A stretch of DNA of 64,000 bases from an uncultured Desulfatiglans sp. (GTDB lineage: Bacteria; Desulfobacterota; DSM-4660; Desulfatiglandales; Desulfatiglandaceae). Position 1 is the first letter of the stretch, and every line of letters starts with the position of its first letter. The position numbers and the translations under genes are program-made. The notes beneath the pieces are model-generated. The model was given only the letters and a program-made list of their open reading frames with translations, was not told where the DNA came from and did not search any database. The DNA lies in NCBI GenBank assembly GCA_900498135.1, contig LR026961.1, positions 347,176 through 411,175 of the forward strand, read 5' to 3'. Positions 1 through 9,373 of the stretch are shown one piece after another.

Positions 1-2
1 CC

Positions 3-1616
3 GGCGTTTTCGAGGACATGGTGGCCCTGGTGGCCCTCTATCGGCCGGGGCCATTGGGAAGCAACATGGTCGAGGATTTCATCAACGGGAAGCACGGCCA
101 CACCAGGATCCGATACCCGCTTCCTCAGCTCGAGCCGATCCTGAAGGAGACCTACGGGGTGATCCTGTATCAGGAACAGGTGATGAAGATCGCCCAGGTG
201 CTCGCCGACTACAGCCTCGCCGAGGCGGATGAACTGCGCAAGGCCATCGGCAAGAAAAAGGTCGAGGTCATGGCGCAGCACCAGAACCGCTTTACCGAAG
301 GCGCAGCCAAGAACGGGGTGGATCCGGCCAAGGCAGAAAACCTCTTCAATCTGATCGAGAAGTTCGGCGGCTACGGCTTCAACAAATCCCACTCAGCCGC
401 CTACGCCCTGATCGCCTACCAGACGGCCTACCTGAAGGCGCATTTTCCGGTGGAGTTCATGGCCGCCCTTCTGACCCAGGACATGGGGAACCAGGACAAG
501 ACCATCAAGAACATCGCCGAGTGCCGCGAGATGGGGATCCGGATCCTGCCCCCCGATATCAATGAGAGCCAGGCGGATTTTTCGGTGATCGACGGTAAAA
601 TCCGCTTCGGTCTCGCAGCGGTCAAGAATGTGGGCCTCAAGGCGATCGAGGTCGTCATCGAAGAAAGGAGGAACAGCGGCCCCTTCGCCGATCTTTTCGA
701 CTTCTGCCGCCGCGTGGAAAGCAGCAAAGTCTCGAAGCGGGTAATCGAATGCTTGATTCAATGCGGGGCGTTCGACTTTACCGGCCAGTTCCGTTCGAGG
801 CTTTTCGCGGGGCTCGAGGATGTCCTCAAGCGCTGCGGCAAACACAGCGATCCGAACCAGCTCAGCATCTTCGCTGCCATCGAGACACAGAACGGCGGTC
901 CGTCGAGCCTCGTGGAGCTTCCCGAGATCGACGAATGGCCCGAAAAAGAGAGATTGGCCCGCGAAAAGGAAGCCCTCGGATTCTATATCACCGGCCATCC
1001 CCTGGACCGCTTTCAACAGGTGGCGGGCAGGGTCGCCGACTGCACCGTGCAGGAGCTTTCAACGAAGGAAGATAAATCCCTGGTCAAAATCGCCGGCGTC
1101 GTCGGGGAGCTCAAGTTGAAACGCACCAAGAAAGGCGACAGGATGGCTGTCTTCCAACTCGAAGATCTGACCGGCTCCATGGAGGTCGTGCTCTTCCCGG
1201 AGCCCTTCGCCCGCTGCAGCGCCCTCTTGAAAGGGGACGATCCCATCCTGGTCTGCGGACCGGTGGAGATCGGCGAAAGCTCCACAAAGATCATCGCTCA
1301 GGAGATCGAGGCCCTCAGCGCCGCCCGGCAGCGGTGCGTCAAGGCTATGGCCATCCGTCTGGCCGAAAAGGAGATCAGCCGCCCGTTGATCGAGGACTTG
1401 CGCAACATCGTTTTCCGCTACCCCGGGAGCTGCCGCCTGCTCTTCGCGGTCACCTCGCCAGAGGGCGGCGAGATACGGATCGCCGCCCACGAGCGCTTCC
1501 GGGTTCAGCCCTGCCCCGAACTCCTGGGGGAGATTCAAACGCTCGTGGGAGCCGGCCGTCACGAGTTCTTTTTCGACCAACCGGCGGCCGATCAGCACCC
1601 CGCTCCCTCCGCCTGA
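3..1616 (+). CDS. dnaE: DNA polymerase III alpha subunit, C-terminal part (5' end outside window)
   Basis: Replicative polymerase catalytic subunit; this is the last ~537 residues. The reading frame is open from base 3, so the N-terminal PHP domain and the catalytic Asp residues of the palm lie before the window. Seen here: the VALYRPGPLGSNM motif at the start, ILYQEQVMKIAQVL and YGFNKSHSAAYALIAYQTAY (fingers/beta-binding part, residues ~45-140), a helix-hairpin-helix-like stretch (FGLAAVKNVG, ~200), LGFYITGHPLD (~325) and an OB-fold (~360-430, VKIAGVVGELKLKRTKKG). The order and spacing follow E. coli DnaE as I remember it. The gene ends in TGA and faces the next small gene tail to tail. Confidence 0.97.
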   Translation, partial: GVFEDMVALVALYRPGPLGSNMVEDFINGKHGHTRIRYPLPQLEPILKETYGVILYQEQVMKIAQVLADYSLAEADELRKAIGKKKVEVMAQHQNRFTEGAAKNGVDPAKAENLFNLIEKFGGYGFNKSHSAAYALIAYQTAYLKAHFPVEFMAALLTQDMGNQDKTIKNIAECREMGIRILPPDINESQADFSVIDGKIRFGLAAVKNVGLKAIEVVIEERRNSGPFADLFDFCRRVESSKVSKRVIECLIQCGAFDFTGQFRSRLFAGLEDVLKRCGKHSDPNQLSIFAAIETQNGGPSSLVELPEIDEWPEKERLAREKEALGFYITGHPLDRFQQVAGRVADCTVQELSTKEDKSLVKIAGVVGELKLKRTKKGDRMAVFQLEDLTGSMEVVLFPEPFARCSALLKGDDPILVCGPVEIGESSTKIIAQEIEALSAARQRCVKAMAIRLAEKEISRPLIEDLRNIVFRYPGSCRLLFAVTSPEGGEIRIAAHERFRVQPCPELLGEIQTLVGAGRHEFFFDQPAADQHPAPSA

Positions 1617-1659
1617 AAGCGAAACACCGCGGTGTGCGGACGGCAGACGACCCCCCCGC

Positions 1660-1923
1660 TCACCGGCCGCCCATTTCCTCTTCCAGATCCCGTACGTACT
1701 GACCGATCAACACACCAAGGTAGATGCAGACGTTTCCCTCCATGCACGAATCGGCATCCTTCCGGTTCAGGAAGGCATGCCGCTGATGAGGCCCCTTCTG
1801 AAAAGTCACCACCCAGGCGTCTTTGCCCTCGTCCATTACGAGATCCATGGACAGGCCGTATTTGGCGATCTCGGGATACATCTGCAAAAGCTTTTGTTTG
1901 AGATCCTCTTTCGTGTAGCTCAT
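1660..1923 (-). CDS. Small conserved-looking hypothetical protein (87 aa)
   Basis: I do not recognise a named family. The protein is short, soluble and mixed charge: it begins MSYTKEDLKQKLLQMYPEI, has a central beta-rich piece (DAWVVTFQKG) and ends in an acidic helix (YVRDLEEEMGG), with two Cys near the C terminus (DSCMEGNVC). A good ribosome binding site (GGAGG) lies just upstream of the ATG. It is convergent with dnaE, and the codon use fits the neighbours. A 289-bp gap separates its start from the rightward crotonase gene, so this gap probably holds divergent promoters. Confidence 0.75.
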   Translation of the reverse strand: MSYTKEDLKQKLLQMYPEIAKYGLSMDLVMDEGKDAWVVTFQKGPHQRHAFLNRKDADSCMEGNVCIYLGVLIGQYVRDLEEEMGGR

Positions 1924-2212
1924 GATGACCCTCCTTGGTTTGAGTGGAATTTAAGCGTCATGATCACATCGATGTCATTGATGATAGCATAGATCCACTT
2001 GTACTGCATCACCGAAGCTCGACGGGAGATTTCCTGGTCCGGATGGAAAAACCCGGCCGTATGGGATCCTCCTTTCCGGATGGAACCGAGGCGGGTTCTC
2101 CGCCCCCGGGCTTGCAGGCGCGGGCGTCGAGGGGTAATATGCCGAAGGGGATCGGCGAAAACCCTCCAAACACCCTAGACCCGCCGGCTGACCCCGGTAT
2201 CGAGGAAGACCC

Positions 2213-2983
2213 ATGCCCACTGTTATGATGGAAATTCGCGCGCAGACCGCGGTCCTCACCCTGAACCGTCCGGACAAGCGCAATGCACTGAATGCCCGAC
2301 TGCGCGCCGAACTTCGGGAGCAACTGGAGCGTATCGAGGCTAGCCGGCAAATCCGTGCAGTCGTCGTCACCGGCGCCGGCGAGGCCTTTGCGGCAGGCGC
2401 CGACATCGCCGCCATGCAGAGCTACACCCCTGCGGATGCGCAGGCTGCAGCAGAAGAGGGCTGCGCGCTCTTCGCCTTTATGGAAGAAATGCGCGTTCCC
2501 ATCATTGCGGCCGTCAACGGCTGGGCCCTCGGCGGGGGATGTGAACTCGCCCTGGCATGCGATATGCGGATCTGTGCACCGGAGGCCCGTTTCGGTCAAC
2601 CGGAACTTCGTCTGGGGCTCATCCCGGCCTACGGGGCCCTTTTCCGCCTGCCTCGCCTGGTGGGCCCTGCCAAGGCCAAAGAAATGGTCTATACCGGCCG
2701 GCTCCTGGATGCGCGGGAGTCCCTCGAAGCAGGGCTTGTCAGTGAAATCATCCCCCGGGACCATCTCCTGCAGCGAGCATTCGAACTGGCTGACGCCGTT
2801 TCCCCCGCTGCCCTGGCCGTCAGCGCGGCCAAGACTATCCTCAACCGCGCCTTCGATCTCACGCGCGCCGAAACCGATGCCTTCGCCGCCTCCCTGTACG
2901 CCGATCTTTACCGATCCGAAGACCTGCATGAAGGTCTGAGCGCCTTCCTCGAGAAGCGCAAACCCCAGTTCAAGGGACGGTGA
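2213..2983 (+). CDS. Enoyl-CoA hydratase/isomerase (crotonase) family protein
   Basis: Crotonase-fold enzyme, 256 aa, the usual length for an enoyl-CoA hydratase acting in the cytoplasm on acyl-CoA esters. The signatures are clear: LNRPDKRNALNARL near residue 20, the oxyanion-hole stretch AFAAGADIAAM (~60-70), ALGGGCELALACDMRI with the first catalytic Glu (~105), and FGQPELRLGLIPAYGA with the second Glu (~125). Both Glu positions of classical hydratases are kept, which favours hydratase over isomerase. The start ATG follows GAGGAAG. The 3' end overlaps the convergent downstream gene by 14 bp. Substrate chain length cannot be told from sequence. Confidence 0.93.
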   Translation: MPTVMMEIRAQTAVLTLNRPDKRNALNARLRAELREQLERIEASRQIRAVVVTGAGEAFAAGADIAAMQSYTPADAQAAAEEGCALFAFMEEMRVPIIAAVNGWALGGGCELALACDMRICAPEARFGQPELRLGLIPAYGALFRLPRLVGPAKAKEMVYTGRLLDARESLEAGLVSEIIPRDHLLQRAFELADAVSPAALAVSAAKTILNRAFDLTRAETDAFAASLYADLYRSEDLHEGLSAFLEKRKPQFKGR

Positions 2984-3893
2984 CCGGAAGGCCGGCGTGC
3001 CCATAGGTCGACAAACCCCCGTCCCGCCCCTCGGTGAAGCGTCTTTCGAGCTCATGGACTCTCCGTCGGCGATCCGGATCGGCCAGGTAAAGATACGGCT
3101 CCGCGTCCATCGAGGGCGCCCGGCCGGCAGCCCACTGCTCGATCCTGAAGAGGGCCTCGATCGACTTGTCCCAGACGGGATAACCCTGGTCATCCAGGGG
3201 CACCACCCCCTCAGGGGGGCGCCTCGAGATGTTGTTGATATCCACCAGGCGGACCGCGCCTGACCTATCGACGAGCAGATTGCCCACACCCGACAGATCG
3301 GGGAACAGGGCGGCCTCGGCGGCAAGCCGCCTAGTCCTTGCGACGAAGATCCGCGCCTTTTCTTTTACGGCCTCGACCTGAATGCCTTCTACCGGGACCC
3401 CATCCGTCCGCTCGGTCTCACGCGTGATCAGCCGCACAAGGTTCTGCAACCGTTGATCGGAGAGTTCGGCCCAGGGGTCGAGCACCGCTCCTTCCACATA
3501 CTCCTGCAGGCCGCACAGCAGAATCTCCGGAGTGCCTTCGAAGCGGCAACTGACCAGGAATTCTTCCGAAAGGGCCAGACACTCCGGACCCAGGAACCGG
3601 ATCACCTGCTTCACGCCCGCAATCTCTTCTTCGGCCTCCCGGAGCCCGGGAAACCGAGTCCTGAATATCCGCAGGATCTTCAGGGGCTTCGCCTTGGGAA
3701 AAACCCTCACGCCGTCCTGCACAAGCCCCTCCCTCTCGCGCCGGACATCCACCGGATCGAGCACCGCCAGAATATGGGAGCGCAGCCCGGCCCTGGGGTA
3801 CCGTCTGAAAACGTAGACCGGCGGGTTTCGGATGAAGCCGAGCGACAGGACGTCTTCCGGATCCAAAAACGGCTTGGTGCGAATGTCCTCCAT
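2970..3893 (-). CDS. Hypothetical protein, possibly a degenerate protein-kinase-like fold (307 aa)
   Basis: Not a family I can name. The soluble 307-aa protein has a C-terminal part reading GVGNLLVDRSGAVRLVDINN (residues ~210-230), which resembles the catalytic/DFG region of kinase-like phosphotransferases (N and D spaced as in xxNLLVD...LVDxN). No clear glycine-rich loop or HRD motif was found, so kinase activity is only a guess. It begins MEDIRTKPFLDPEDVLSLGF. It is leftward and convergent with the crotonase. The opposite-strand AmpG-like gene starts ~170 bp from its 5' end, so the two promoters are divergent. Confidence 0.75.
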   Translation of the reverse strand: MEDIRTKPFLDPEDVLSLGFIRNPPVYVFRRYPRAGLRSHILAVLDPVDVRREREGLVQDGVRVFPKAKPLKILRIFRTRFPGLREAEEEIAGVKQVIRFLGPECLALSEEFLVSCRFEGTPEILLCGLQEYVEGAVLDPWAELSDQRLQNLVRLITRETERTDGVPVEGIQVEAVKEKARIFVARTRRLAAEAALFPDLSGVGNLLVDRSGAVRLVDINNISRRPPEGVVPLDDQGYPVWDKSIEALFRIEQWAAGRAPSMDAEPYLYLADPDRRRRVHELERRFTEGRDGGLSTYGHAGLPVTVP

Positions 3894-4066
3894 GACGCTG
3901 CCCTCAAACGGGCGCTCGTTCGCGCCCCGGCGAAAAAGCCCGCGCTATTCCCTTCCAAAACGCCGGCTTTTGTGGCAGGGTGGCTTCCAAAAGCGGCGCG
4001 GCGCAGTCCGGCCCCTTTTTCCGGCCGCCGCTTGTCTACGTGAACCGAGGAGATCGAACCCGGTCG

Positions 4067-5299
4067 ATGCCTGCAACCCTTCGCACGCTTTTCAGCGGAC
4101 GCATGCTCGTGGCCCTGATCATGGGCTTTTCGAGCGGCCTGCCCCTGCTACTCACCATCACCGTCCTCCAGGCATGGATGAAAGAGGAAGGGGTCGATCT
4201 CTCGGTCATCGGCCTCATGGCCCTGGTCGGCATCCCGTATACGGTCAAATTCCTGTGGGCGCCGATCCTCGATCGCTTCACGCCTCCGTTCCTGGGCCGC
4301 CGGCGCGGCTGGCTCATGATCGCGCAGATCGCCCTGGCCGCCGCCATTGCGGGGCTCGGCTTTACCGATCCGGTTGAAATGCCCTGGATGGTCGCCTTCG
4401 CCGCATTCCTGGTGACCTTTTTCAGCGCCTCCCAGGATATCGTGATCGATGCCTACCGGCGCGAGGATCTCTCGGACGAGGAGCTCGGGCTCGGGTCTTC
4501 TCTCTACATCAACGGATATCGGGTCGGCATGCTCCTCGCCTCCGGCGGCGGCCTGATCCTCGCGGATCACCTCTCTTTTACGGCCGTCTACCTGATCATG
4601 GCCGCATGCATGCTTCCAGGGATCCTGACGACCCTCTGCGCCCGCGAACCGCGGGTCCTGGAGGGGACCCCGCGCACGCTGCGTGACGCGGTTGTGGAAC
4701 CGCTGACGGATTACTTCAGACGCCCGCAGGCCTTGTGGATACTGGCTTTCATCCTTCTTTACAAAATCGGCGACACGATGGCCAGCGCCATGACAACCCC
4801 CTTCTACCTGGACCTGGGCTTCACCAAGACCGAGATCGGCACCGTCGTAAAGCTTTTCGGCTTCTGGGCAACGATCGGGGGGGCGCTCCTGGGAGGCATC
4901 GTCATGCTCCGCCTCGGGATAAACCGCGCCCTTTGGGTCTTCGGGGTCCTCCAAGCCGTTTCGACCGCCGGGTTCGCGGCCCTCGCGCGCATCGGGCCCA
5001 GCATCCCTGCCCTTTCAGGCGTCATCGCCTTCGAGAATCTCTCAGGCGGAATGGGAACCGCCGCCTATGCCGCCTTCATGGCCAGCATCACCAACCGCCG
5101 GTTTACAGCCACCCAATACGCCCTCCTGAGCAGCCTCATGGGCATTCCCCGCGTCATGGCATCGGCCCCCACGGGATTTATGGCCGAGGCTTTCGGCTGG
5201 GAGAGCTTCTTCATCGTCTGCACGCTCCTCGCCATCCCCGGGATGCTGCTGCTGGTGAAATTCGCCCCGTGGGGAAAGGCGCCCTCCCATCCCGGCTGA
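4067..5299 (+). CDS. AmpG-like MFS transporter
   Basis: Inner-membrane permease, ~410 aa from the chosen ATG, with about 12 hydrophobic segments. The N-terminal motif MGFSSGLPLLLTITVLQAWM, followed by VGIPYTVKFLWAPILDRF and GRRRGWLMIAQ, is typical of the AmpG/PAT branch of the MFS, whose studied members import muropeptides (anhydromuropeptides) during wall recycling. FFSASQDIVIDAYRREDL is a further family mark. A GTG at 3980 in the same frame would add 29 polar residues before the first helix; the ATG at 4067 has GAGGAG upstream and gives the usual AmpG N terminus. No other recycling gene is adjacent, so the substrate is inferred from family only. Confidence 0.88.
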   Translation: MPATLRTLFSGRMLVALIMGFSSGLPLLLTITVLQAWMKEEGVDLSVIGLMALVGIPYTVKFLWAPILDRFTPPFLGRRRGWLMIAQIALAAAIAGLGFTDPVEMPWMVAFAAFLVTFFSASQDIVIDAYRREDLSDEELGLGSSLYINGYRVGMLLASGGGLILADHLSFTAVYLIMAACMLPGILTTLCAREPRVLEGTPRTLRDAVVEPLTDYFRRPQALWILAFILLYKIGDTMASAMTTPFYLDLGFTKTEIGTVVKLFGFWATIGGALLGGIVMLRLGINRALWVFGVLQAVSTAGFAALARIGPSIPALSGVIAFENLSGGMGTAAYAAFMASITNRRFTATQYALLSSLMGIPRVMASAPTGFMAEAFGWESFFIVCTLLAIPGMLLLVKFAPWGKAPSHPG

Positions 5300-5518
5300 T
5301 CCGCCAAACCGGCATATTTTACGTCGGCGCAGCCTGCGGACTCCGGGCGTCCGCCGGCTGCCTGGCGAAGCCAGGCGGCACCATCCGCCGCAGAGCCCCG
5401 CATCCGTGCAGCCGCTCCCGATCCTTCAAACCGGCGTTGATTTCAATACGATCATCTGCTATGGTGGCTGTATTGCGCAGCCAGGAATCTATCCTGGCTC
5501 GGAGGCCTGAATAGAAAG

Positions 5519-5947
5519 ATGCGATTCTTTGCGATGCCCTACTCTTTGGGGTTGTTGACTGCATGGATACCGGTTTTTCTCCTCTCCCAGGCTGTGTGGG
5601 GGGAGGATCCCCAAGACCCCCCGGACCCCTGTGCAGCGCTGCGGCAGGAGATCCAAACCCTTCGAAAAACCGTCGCCGCCTTGGAGGACGTCAACAACCT
5701 CTTCATGGAAAATCTGGCAAACTGCACCGAGGAAAACCAGGATCTGACTGAGCGCCTCGAGGGCTCCCCAAACCCGGTACCCGCCGTTGAAGAAGCGGAA
5801 AAGCAGCGTCTTATCGACCTCCTGCACCAGCGGCTTTCGGTCGATGATCCCCTCATCTATCTCCATAAACTGAATCCCGGCGAATTGGAAGCCCTGATTG
5901 CAGCGGTCGAAAAAGGGTGCAACCCTGCGGCGCAGCGTGCACCTTGA
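5519..5947 (+). CDS. Secreted coiled-coil hypothetical protein (142 aa)
   Basis: Unrecognised. The N terminus has a signal peptide (hydrophobic LGLLTAWIPVFLLSQAVWG, cleavage probably before EDPQD), so the mature protein is periplasmic. Residues ~38-80 form a likely coiled coil (LRQEIQTLRKTVAALEDV repeats) and the C-terminal third is helical (LLHQRLSVDDPLIYLHKL). Two Cys (DPCAAL, ANCTEE) could pair in the periplasm. A short hairpin, GCCTGGC-GAA-GCCAGGC near 5360, lies between it and the transporter upstream and may end that transcript. It may be monocistronic; map starts 268 bp downstream. Confidence 0.7.
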   Translation: MRFFAMPYSLGLLTAWIPVFLLSQAVWGEDPQDPPDPCAALRQEIQTLRKTVAALEDVNNLFMENLANCTEENQDLTERLEGSPNPVPAVEEAEKQRLIDLLHQRLSVDDPLIYLHKLNPGELEALIAAVEKGCNPAAQRAP

Positions 5948-6215
5948 AGCCGTTTTTCGCGGCGCAATCGAGGCTGAGAGGCCTTCATCCGGATGGCCTC
6001 GCTGTGCCGCAGCATCCGGCGCCGCTTCCGTTCGGACGCTTCTGGCACCGGCCGATCGATGAAGTCCCCGTCCTATCGAAGCGAAGAGCGGTTCCTGGAT
6101 ATCGGATGTCCGGACCCATCTCAACGACAAGGGTTTTTCCGGTGAGATACACCACCAGCCGGCATCTCCGGAAGAACCAGACAGCTTTGAATCTGAGCAG
6201 AAATCGAGACACGGC

Positions 6216-7103
6216 ATGAAAAACAAGATCGTCAAGGTCGGCCGCAACGATCCTTGCCCCTGCGGCAGCGGCCTCAAGTACAAGAAATGCTGCCTCCCGC
6301 GCGAACAAGCCGGGCAGCGTGGTCAAAAGGACCTCTATTGGAGTCGCCATCACATCCGGATCAAGGAACCGATCGACATCGAGGGGATCCGGCGCGCCGG
6401 GAAGGTGGCGATCGCCACCCTTGACCTGGTGGAATCGCAGCTCAAGATCGGCATGACCACCGATGAGATCAACACCATCGTACACGAGTTTACGATCGCA
6501 CAGGGCGCCGTACCCGCCCCTCTCCATTACCGCGGGTTCCCGAAAAGCGTCTGCACATCGGTCAACGAGGTCATCTGCCACGGCATCCCCGGCAGTCAGG
6601 CGCTGGAGGACGGCGACATCGTCAACGTCGACGTGACGCCGATCCTGAACGGCTATTATGCCGACACCAGCAAGACCTTCTACGTCGGGACCCCCGGCCC
6701 CGATGCCCGTAAGATCGTCGAAACCGCCAGACAGTGTCTGAAACTCGGGCTGGACGCCGTAGCACCGGGAAAAACGGTCGGTGACATCGGCTGGGCGATT
6801 CAGCAATATGCCGAGTCGCAAAGATGCTCCGTGGTCCGGGAATTCGTCGGGCACGGGGTGGGCTTCGAATTCCACGAACCCCCGCAAATCCCCCATTACG
6901 GACGCAAAGGCGAGGGCATCGTGTTGATTCCGGGTATGGTCTTCACCGTGGAGCCGATGATCAATCTCGGGAGAAAGGAACTCGAGGTGCTGGACGACAA
7001 TTGGACCGCGGTCACACGTGACCATTCGCTCTCGGCCCAGTTCGAGCAGACGGTCGTCGTCACGGAAGACGGCTTCGAGAGCCTGACGCCCTACGATCTG
7101 TAA
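6216..7103 (+). CDS. map: Type I methionine aminopeptidase with N-terminal SEC-C zinc motif
   Basis: Removes the initiator Met from nascent proteins. The N terminus (residues ~6-30, [19 protein letters not shown]) is a SEC-C zinc-binding motif that in SecA and related proteins contacts ribosome/translocon partners. The peptidase follows: the metal ligands are visible as [20 protein letters not shown] (two Asp), [12 protein letters not shown] (His) and [10 protein letters not shown] (Glu), plus [11 protein letters not shown] (Glu). The length of 295 aa fits SEC-C-bearing Map. It stands alone between a secreted protein and queG, all rightward. The SEC-C addition is known from other bacteria and is not unique. 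Confidence 0.96.
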   Translation: MKNKIVKVGRNDPCPCGSGLKYKKCCLPREQAGQRGQKDLYWSRHHIRIKEPIDIEGIRRAGKVAIATLDLVESQLKIGMTTDEINTIVHEFTIAQGAVPAPLHYRGFPKSVCTSVNEVICHGIPGSQALEDGDIVNVDVTPILNGYYADTSKTFYVGTPGPDARKIVETARQCLKLGLDAVAPGKTVGDIGWAIQQYAESQRCSVVREFVGHGVGFEFHEPPQIPHYGRKGEGIVLIPGMVFTVEPMINLGRKELEVLDDNWTAVTRDHSLSAQFEQTVVVTEDGFESLTPYDL

Positions 7104-7217
7104 GGCGCAGTCTTCGAACGGACGATGGGTCGCAGGCCCTGCAGCCGGACCTGCCCCCTCGTCGACCTATGCTATGTCCCGCAGGTTTTTCAACACGCTG
7201 AGATCGTTTACATCCGC

Positions 7218-8165
7218 ATGATGCGAGAAGGCTCGCCGAGCACGAATCCACCCGACAGGGCCGTTTTCGAACGGAAAGCGAAGGAACGCGGCTTTTTGGG
7301 CGTGGGGTTCTCGCCGGCGGAAGCGCCTCTGTATCTCGATACCTTTCTGGAGTGGATCGCTGCGGACCGCCATGCCGGCATGCATTGGATGGCGAAGCAC
7401 GCCGAGCTGCGCCGTCACCCTGCTGCACTTCTCGAAGGATGCCGGACCGTCATCTCGCTGGCCTATCCCTACTCACCCCGCAAACCGGTGACGACGGACA
7501 GTTTCGAGGCGGCTCGTTTCACCGAACCGCGCCTTCCCGATTATCATAACCGCCTCAGAAAACACGCCCGTCCCCTCTTGGATCTCCTTCGCAGCTGGGA
7601 TCCTCGGAGCAGAAACAGGATCTGCATAGATTCCGCACCCATTCTGGAACGGAGCTTCGCTTTGCGGGCGGGCGTCGGCTTCATCGGCAAGAACAACCTC
7701 CTGATCGTCCCCGGATACGGATCCTACGTCTTTCTGCTCGAAATCCTCACCACCATCCCTTTGACACCGACCCTCAGCACCCCGCCAAAGGACCAGTGCG
7801 GATCGTGCAACCGTTGCGTAGAGGCCTGCCCATCCGGCGCCCTCTCAGGGCCCCGCCTCTTCGATGCGAGCCTCTGTCTTTCCTACCGCACCATCGAGAG
7901 TCGCGACCCCCTGGGAGCCAATGCCGCTGAGGCGGCCAGGGACTGCTTTTTCGGCTGCGATGTGTGCCAGGAGGTCTGTCCCTTCAATCCGCCCCCGGGA
8001 ACCGAGGATCCGTGCCTCCCCGGCGCAGCGGACATCCTGGCCATGGACACGGAGGCCTTCGCGGCCCGATTCGGAACGAGCGCCTTCGCACGCGCCGGCC
8101 TCGAAAAAATCAAAGGCAATCTCCTGGCCATCGTGCAATCGGGATCAACCCGCCGCCGCGGGTGA
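7218..8165 (+). CDS. queG: Epoxyqueuosine reductase
   Basis: Last step of queuosine synthesis in tRNA: a cobalamin-dependent iron-sulfur enzyme that reduces epoxyqueuosine to queuosine. Seen: HAGMHWMAKH (~residue 50), the central RSFALRAGVGFIGKNN, then two 4Fe-4S motifs, CGSCNRCVEACPSGAL and CDVCQEVCPFNPP. The start is placed at the ATG at 7218 (an ATG also lies at 7221); an in-frame ATG at 7125 adds 31 residues unlike the family. ~315 aa is slightly shorter than E. coli QueG and lacks the C-terminal HEAT-like tail. The 3' end overlaps the convergent flavoprotein gene by 21 bp. Confidence 0.94.
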   Translation: MMREGSPSTNPPDRAVFERKAKERGFLGVGFSPAEAPLYLDTFLEWIAADRHAGMHWMAKHAELRRHPAALLEGCRTVISLAYPYSPRKPVTTDSFEAARFTEPRLPDYHNRLRKHARPLLDLLRSWDPRSRNRICIDSAPILERSFALRAGVGFIGKNNLLIVPGYGSYVFLLEILTTIPLTPTLSTPPKDQCGSCNRCVEACPSGALSGPRLFDASLCLSYRTIESRDPLGANAAEAARDCFFGCDVCQEVCPFNPPPGTEDPCLPGAADILAMDTEAFAARFGTSAFARAGLEKIKGNLLAIVQSGSTRRRG

Positions 8166-8753
8166 TCCGCCCGTCCGCTCCGCCTCGACCGCTTCCCGGC
8201 CGAACCGGAATGCGTCTTCGAGCAGCTCGGGATGTTTATCCAAATCCGACCGTTTTTCGAGGCCCCTGGCGAAAAAGCCCTCCCCGCAGTGCATGTCCAA
8301 GGCGTCGAAAAAGTAGCGTGCCTCCATGCGGGCCCCGTCAAAAAGCGTTTTTCCTTTGGTGGCGCCTGCAGCAACCAGGTACCCCGTGCCGCCGTCGTAG
8401 CGTTTCCGCTCCTCGCGCGTCTTGAGCAGCATGCGGCGCGCCCACATCGCCTGGGAACGGTCCACCAGGGCCTTGGCCTGGGCCGTAATACCGTAGAAAA
8501 AGATCGGCGAGGCCAGAAAGATCACCGAGGCCTCGGCCAGCATCGGGTAGACCTCCTGCATGTCGTCCTTGACGACGCATTCGCCGGTCTTATCGCACCC
8601 TCCGCACTCGATGCACCCGGACATCTTCAATTTGCGGACATAAATGCGCTTCACCTCGGCACCGGCCGCCTGCGCGCCCTCGAGGACGCTGTCCAGAAGG
8701 CGGTCGGTGTTCCCGCCCTTGCGGGGGCTGCCGTAGATACCCAGTACGTTCAT
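8145..8753 (-). CDS. Flavodoxin-like NAD(P)H-dependent FMN reductase / iron-sulfur flavoprotein type
   Basis: 202 aa with the flavodoxin-like phosphate loop GIYGSPRKGGNTDRLL at the N terminus, then a Cys cluster, GCIECGGCDKTGEC (C-x2-C-x2-C-x5-C, residues ~47-58), as in iron-sulfur flavoproteins of anaerobes, and the FMN-binding stretch FLASPIFFYGITAQAKALVD. It is likely a cytoplasmic electron carrier or reductase using FMN and a 4Fe-4S cluster. The partner is unknown. SD AAAGGA lies before the ATG. It is convergent with queG and lies downstream of a methyltransferase/hydrolase pair on the same strand, but 66 bp separate them. Confidence 0.9.
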   Translation of the reverse strand: MNVLGIYGSPRKGGNTDRLLDSVLEGAQAAGAEVKRIYVRKLKMSGCIECGGCDKTGECVVKDDMQEVYPMLAEASVIFLASPIFFYGITAQAKALVDRSQAMWARRMLLKTREERKRYDGGTGYLVAAGATKGKTLFDGARMEARYFFDALDMHCGEGFFARGLEKRSDLDKHPELLEDAFRFGREAVEAERTGGSPAAAG

Positions 8754-8818
8754 CGGTCATCCTTTCATTCAGGGTGTCGTTCTTGTCGGAAGAACCCTCT
8801 ATCGGGTCGAGGGTCCCT

Positions 8819-9373
8819 TCAGGGAGCGTCGATGGTCCTCTTGCGGCAGATGATCTCGGCCATTGCGCGATCAGGGTCCGGTCTGATGCCCTCCCAGGAA
8901 TGGATCACCTCCCAGTCCTCGAACCATCCAAGCAACTCACCGGGGTTCAGGAGGTGGTCCGGATTGCGCGGACGCCCCAGCAGCCGCTGCGCCGTGGTGA
9001 ACGTGGAATAGATCAGAATCCCACCTTCCAGAAGCGATTTGCGGAGGCATGGAATCAACGGCCTGTGCAAGTAGCGAAACACGAGGATCCCGCCGTAATG
9101 CTGCCCGTCCAGAGGGTTTTCCCCGGCCTTCTCGAGATCGACCTCCCAGAACTCCACGTCGACCCCAGCCTCCGCAGCCGATCGGCGCGCCTTCTCGAGC
9201 ATCCCCTTCGAGACGTCGCAGAGGGTCACCTGCACCCCGAGTCTTGCGAGGAAGATCCCGTTCCGTCCGTCACCGCAGGCCACATCCAGGACCCGGCCGT
9301 GGAACCGCTCGGAGGTGAAAAGGTCCGCATGCGCGATCAGAAGCGGATGCGGGCTGCCCGGATCACGCGGCAT
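8819..9373 (-). CDS. Class I SAM-dependent methyltransferase
   Basis: Motif I is VLDVACGDGRNGIFLARLG with the acidic residue of motif II in VTLCDVSKGML, a UbiE/Tam-like Rossmann methyltransferase. The post-I region (DVEFWEVDLEKAGENPLDG) and an ILVFRYLHRPL motif IV fit enzymes of this class that methylate small molecules. The start at 9373 is chosen because the ATG sits inside the stop region of the upstream hydrolase (ATG-CCGCG-TGA, an 11-nt overlap), which suggests translational coupling. A longer reading from 9490 would use an implausible overlap. The substrate is unknown. Confidence 0.88.
   Translation of the reverse strand: MPRDPGSPHPLLIAHADLFTSERFHGRVLDVACGDGRNGIFLARLGVQVTLCDVSKGMLEKARRSAAEAGVDVEFWEVDLEKAGENPLDGQHYGGILVFRYLHRPLIPCLRKSLLEGGILIYSTFTTAQRLLGRPRNPDHLLNPGELLGWFEDWEVIHSWEGIRPDPDRAMAEIICRKRTIDAP

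Noticed and set aside
1625..1636. 12-base palindrome ACACCGCGGTGT after dnaE as a terminator
   Set aside because: It has no loop or T-run, and a short GC palindrome is likely by chance in this composition.
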